64,000 bases of DNA, taken from assembly GCA_903813345.2 (NCBI GenBank), contig CAIIXF020000004.1, positions 16,355,513-16,419,512 of the forward strand. Direction: 5' to 3'. The number at the start of each line of letters is the position of its first letter. Position 1 is the first letter of the stretch. Under the pieces are notes generated by a model, which worked only from the letters and a program-made list of their open reading frames with translations, did not search any database and was not told the origin of the DNA. Both the position numbers and the translations under genes were made by a program. Shown here one piece after another: positions 62,301 through 64,000 of this stretch. This DNA comes from Owenia fusiformis (Eukaryota > Annelida > Polychaeta > Sabellida > Oweniidae).

Positions 62301-63521
62301 TACAATAGTAAATCTCTTGAGACTGGAAAATGCCTTTTAAGCTTTTAAGGAAAATTAGTTTATGGATGTTTCATCATTCAAAAGTAATGACAGTTAACAA
62401 AAATGTAGCCATAGCCAAATTGAAAAGAAGTCAGTTTACAACATACTACTGTATAATAGTACTTACATTCTGGTTTATGTATGCGATACACTCATCAAGT
62501 CTCGACAACATGGGAACAAACGCTTCATTTGTTACTGTCAATGTAGGGGAACCCAGTTTCTGTAAAACCATCAGATATAAATGAATGTTTTATCAACAAC
62601 ATATACAAGAACATTTTAGTCTTTCTAAGTCAATAAGATATAATAGTGTTGAATTTCCGCATCTACATTGAAAGTCAATATTCCTGTGATAAAAATTAGA
62701 ACCCCTATTGAAAACAAAGAATCACTAATTTTAGTTCATACTTAAAATGCAAAATGAACGTAATGGACTCCAAAAGCAATGAATGACAGTCATCATCTAA
62801 TGGATTTTGTACTTACACTTGATATCCTATCAAGTTCATTGAAGTAAGACAATTTGCTATCAATACTCTCTGCTGTATTAACAAGCTTTGTCTGCTCACT
62901 TAGCAAGTCTTCGCAGGCCTCATGAAGGGTGTTGGTCTTGGTTGAAACAAACACATATTGTTTCTGGAGATTCTCCAAATGTTGTAATGCAACTGAGACT
63001 TCATCTAAGACTTGCTTGCATTGCATTCTGTACTCGGCTAACTGGTCAGTGAAATTTCTGGAAAATAGGGTTGAATGAATGTCATTTTGGTTATTTGTAA
63101 CTTGAAAAATATCTCCTTTTTTCTCCTGGATTTATTATTGTTTTCAAGGTGTTAGGAAACACTATTTGGGTATTCAAATGTTGACCTTCAGGTTTTTAAT
63201 GTCTCTTACAGAAATTGTTGATAATAGGGAATTTTACTAGACAGACTTAAAGGGTAATAGCTCCAATGACAAAATGATAATTCCATGATATAAATGGAGA
63301 AAGAGACTGAACAGCTTTGAAGACCAAATGATACGAGGGTAGTTCGAAAAATTTTGCACCAAAGCTTCTCAAGAGATGAGATTTTATCATATATATATTT
63401 GTGCAAAACTTTTTGAACAACCCTTGTATATCCAAGATATAAATGGAGAGGAGACCCACCTGTATGAAACTTCTTCATCTTGAAACATCCTATCTTCAAC
63501 ATCAGCAAACCAGGTAAAGAA
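50321..63521 (-). CDS. COG3: Conserved oligomeric Golgi complex subunit 3, 5' end outside window
   Basis: Subunit of the eight-part COG tether (lobe A) on the cytosolic face of the Golgi, needed for retrograde intra-Golgi vesicle traffic. Exons in order of translation: 63521-63460, 63057-62817, 62559-62467, 62241-62113, 61087-60966, 60546-60420, 59898-59807, 59470-59331, 59103-58943, 58406-58214, 57895-57774, 56278-56189, 55149-55026, 53788-53706, 52702-52568, 52393-52187, 50473-50321. They total 2274 nt (757 aa plus stop) with every junction in phase. Recognisable blocks are [20 protein letters not shown] and KLSYFNEL (N-terminal coiled coil), [64 protein letters not shown], and [20 protein letters not shown] near the end. 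The human protein is about 828 aa, so roughly the first 110 residues lie right of the window. Exon 58214-58406 has a second in-phase donor giving two extra codons (start 58208). Confidence 0.95.
50715..51862. mobile_element. hAT-type non-autonomous element, 8-bp target duplication
   Basis: 1148 bp in COG3's last intron. The left end TAGGGGTCAAACGGTT and right end AACCGTTTGACTCCTA are near-perfect reverse complements. CCATAAAG occurs exactly on both sides (50707-50714 and 51863-51870). An 8-bp duplication with TAGGG ends is the hAT signature. Subterminal CGGTTCGGTTC words recur. No transposase frame. A 97-bp palindrome (51065-51161, ends CCGGGAAAATG) sits inside. The insertion target is itself a GGTACC/AGTACCGT-rich repeat (50650-50706 and 51871-51980). 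Confidence 0.85.
54788..55010 (-). repeat. 27-bp array beside a COG3 donor, with 81-bp higher order
   Basis: Six exact-length 27-bp units (54788-54949), then two eroded ones. Unit types alternate A (TGTCTGGCAG), B (ATTCCAGGGAG), C (ATGCTAGGGAG), then A, B, C again, so a three-unit block was duplicated. The array ends about 15 bp from the donor of COG3 exon 55026-55149. Because 27 is divisible by three, both strands are open through it; neither is taken as coding. Confidence 0.9.
55232..55965. mobile_element. Non-autonomous element with ATCCCAACGAAC ends
   Basis: 734 bp in a COG3 intron. It begins ATCCCAACGAAC and ends with the reverse complement GTTCGTTGGGAT. The interior has diverged units with GCCATTTTGAATTTTxxGAGG and, at the right, GGACGGACTGACTGAC. 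It is related to 30230-31265, which carries the same end motif in the opposite direction. Confidence 0.75.
56420..57535. mobile_element. Large foldback element with about 300-bp arms and GC-rich centre
   Basis: The left arm (about 56420-56725) and right arm (about 57235-57535) are near-perfect reverse complements, starting ATAGTAGCCCGGACAGAATT. The 500-bp centre differs in composition, with several coding-like runs on the plus strand (for example [19 protein letters not shown]) in broken frames, as if cargo had been captured. It lies in the COG3 intron between exons 57774-57895 and 56189-56278. Confidence 0.8.
58580..58822. mobile_element. Short element of iterated TTACG words
   Basis: Bounded by ACAGGCA on the left and TGCCTGT on the right. 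The interior is many imperfect repeats of TTACGAGGCTCG / TTACGGGCCTTG. No coding content. A likely MITE in a COG3 intron. Confidence 0.5.
61088..61736 (-). repeat. 59-bp array: 11 extra COG3 acceptors with exon starts
   Basis: Begins at the 5' edge of COG3 exon 60966-61087. Each unit is the first 41 nt of that exon (GATGTACAGCCAGGGACTGA through TACATTGTT), then an 18-nt spacer TTAAATGTTGTATTGCAG that ends in a new acceptor. Eleven copies follow at exact 59-bp steps (plus-strand ACATCCTGC at 61142, 61201 and so on to 61732). One unit near 61381 is altered but keeps its AG. Entry at any extra acceptor reads TTG TTT TAA and stops after 14 codons. Only the acceptor at 61088-61090 is productive. 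Confidence 0.97.
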
Positions 63522-63589
63522 CTGCAACATAAAAAGAAGCGATGTTAAAGGACAACTGAAACAGCTTTTCTCAACTTGCAGCTACAAAA

Positions 63590-64000
63590 ATGTGGTTTTC
63601 ACCATTGTAAGCCCAACGTAGAGTTCTTGCGATAGCCATTATAAAATACATGTTAAATAACTGCTAACGGTCATAGATAACGAAATAAAACTAACTGATC
63701 AATCAAATTGGCCCCCACGTGATTAGTAACGTCATATACAAAATATAGCTTTGGTTTATTGGTTCCTTAGTAATCACAACGTCACAGCAACCATAGGATT
63801 GTTGTGTAAACAAATAACAAAACATTTTGGCATTATGACGTCATGATCTAATGGACCAAAACGGGCCACGTGGGGACCAGTGAGAGATCACGTGGGGGCC
63901 AATAACGTCACAACCAATTTGAATATTGCTTATTAAGCAGCTATTAACGATCGTAAGAGTGAAATAATTTTCACACTACTGATGAGAAAACATGTCCAAA
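63590..64000. repeat. Inverted repeat with CACGTG and TGACGTCA sites at right edge
   Basis: AAATTGGCCCCCACGTGATTA (63704-63724 approx.) is inverted as ATCACGTGGGGGCC at 63887-63900. Weaker pairing extends outward. CACGTG occurs three times, and a perfect TGACGTCA lies at 63836-63843. It is probably a foldback transposon in COG3's intron. Regulatory activity is only a possibility. Confidence 0.55.

Overview
The window is animal nuclear DNA. It has long AT-rich introns with GT-AG junctions, three intact multi-exon protein genes, and dense small transposons and satellites. There is no bacterial or viral gene organisation. The repeat content (DIRS-like retroelement relics, Harbinger-like scraps, hAT, Mutator-like and many foldback/MITE elements) and the frequent TACATGTA and ACTAGT words fit a marine invertebrate, perhaps a mollusc. 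The phylum is an inference from style, not shown by the sequence.

Layout. (1) 1-17.3 kb is transposon-rich. It holds an ORF1-like relic of a DIRS-type retroelement (minus, 0.33-1.2 kb) and its reverse transcriptase/RNase H relic (plus, 4.0-4.85 kb). It also holds two pairs of minus-strand exons encoding coiled-coil and Met/Gly/Gln-rich protein (5.56-6.06 kb; 10.28-13.1 kb), plus a 226-bp tandem repeat and MITEs. (2) 17.36-29.81 kb, plus strand: a complete six-exon nucleoside hydrolase gene of 311 aa. Its introns carry a 4.1-kb Mutator-like element with perfect 9-bp target duplications and a large C-rich repeat field. They also carry a 15-copy, 106-bp array that repeats the end of exon 4 together with its 5' splice site. 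(3) 29.8-35.9 kb: repeats only, including 110-bp and 162-bp arrays and a 476-bp foldback element, plus one possible orphan exon. (4) 35.93-45.33 kb, minus strand: an 11-exon BTB/C2H2 zinc-finger gene, about 1066 aa with about 15 fingers. (5) 45.3-50.3 kb: intergenic, with MITEs. (6) 50.32-63.52 kb, minus strand: 17 exons of COG3, the conserved oligomeric Golgi subunit 3. The last about 757 aa are present; the first exons lie beyond the right edge.

The three genes have unrelated jobs (nucleoside salvage, transcription regulation, intra-Golgi tethering) and no operon-like relation. All exon junctions given for them keep the reading frame, which is the main support for the models.

The most unusual feature is a recurring pattern. 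Tandem repeats in all three genes contain, or sit against, a splice site. In the nucleoside hydrolase gene 15 extra copies of an exon end plus its donor follow exon 4. In COG3 11 extra acceptors plus the first 41 nt of an exon precede that exon. In the zinc-finger gene an acceptor and about 47 nt of exon are duplicated once, and a 20-bp array runs into a donor. In the three cases where a splice site is copied, using the neighbouring copy gives an in-frame stop, so only the copy next to the exon body is productive.
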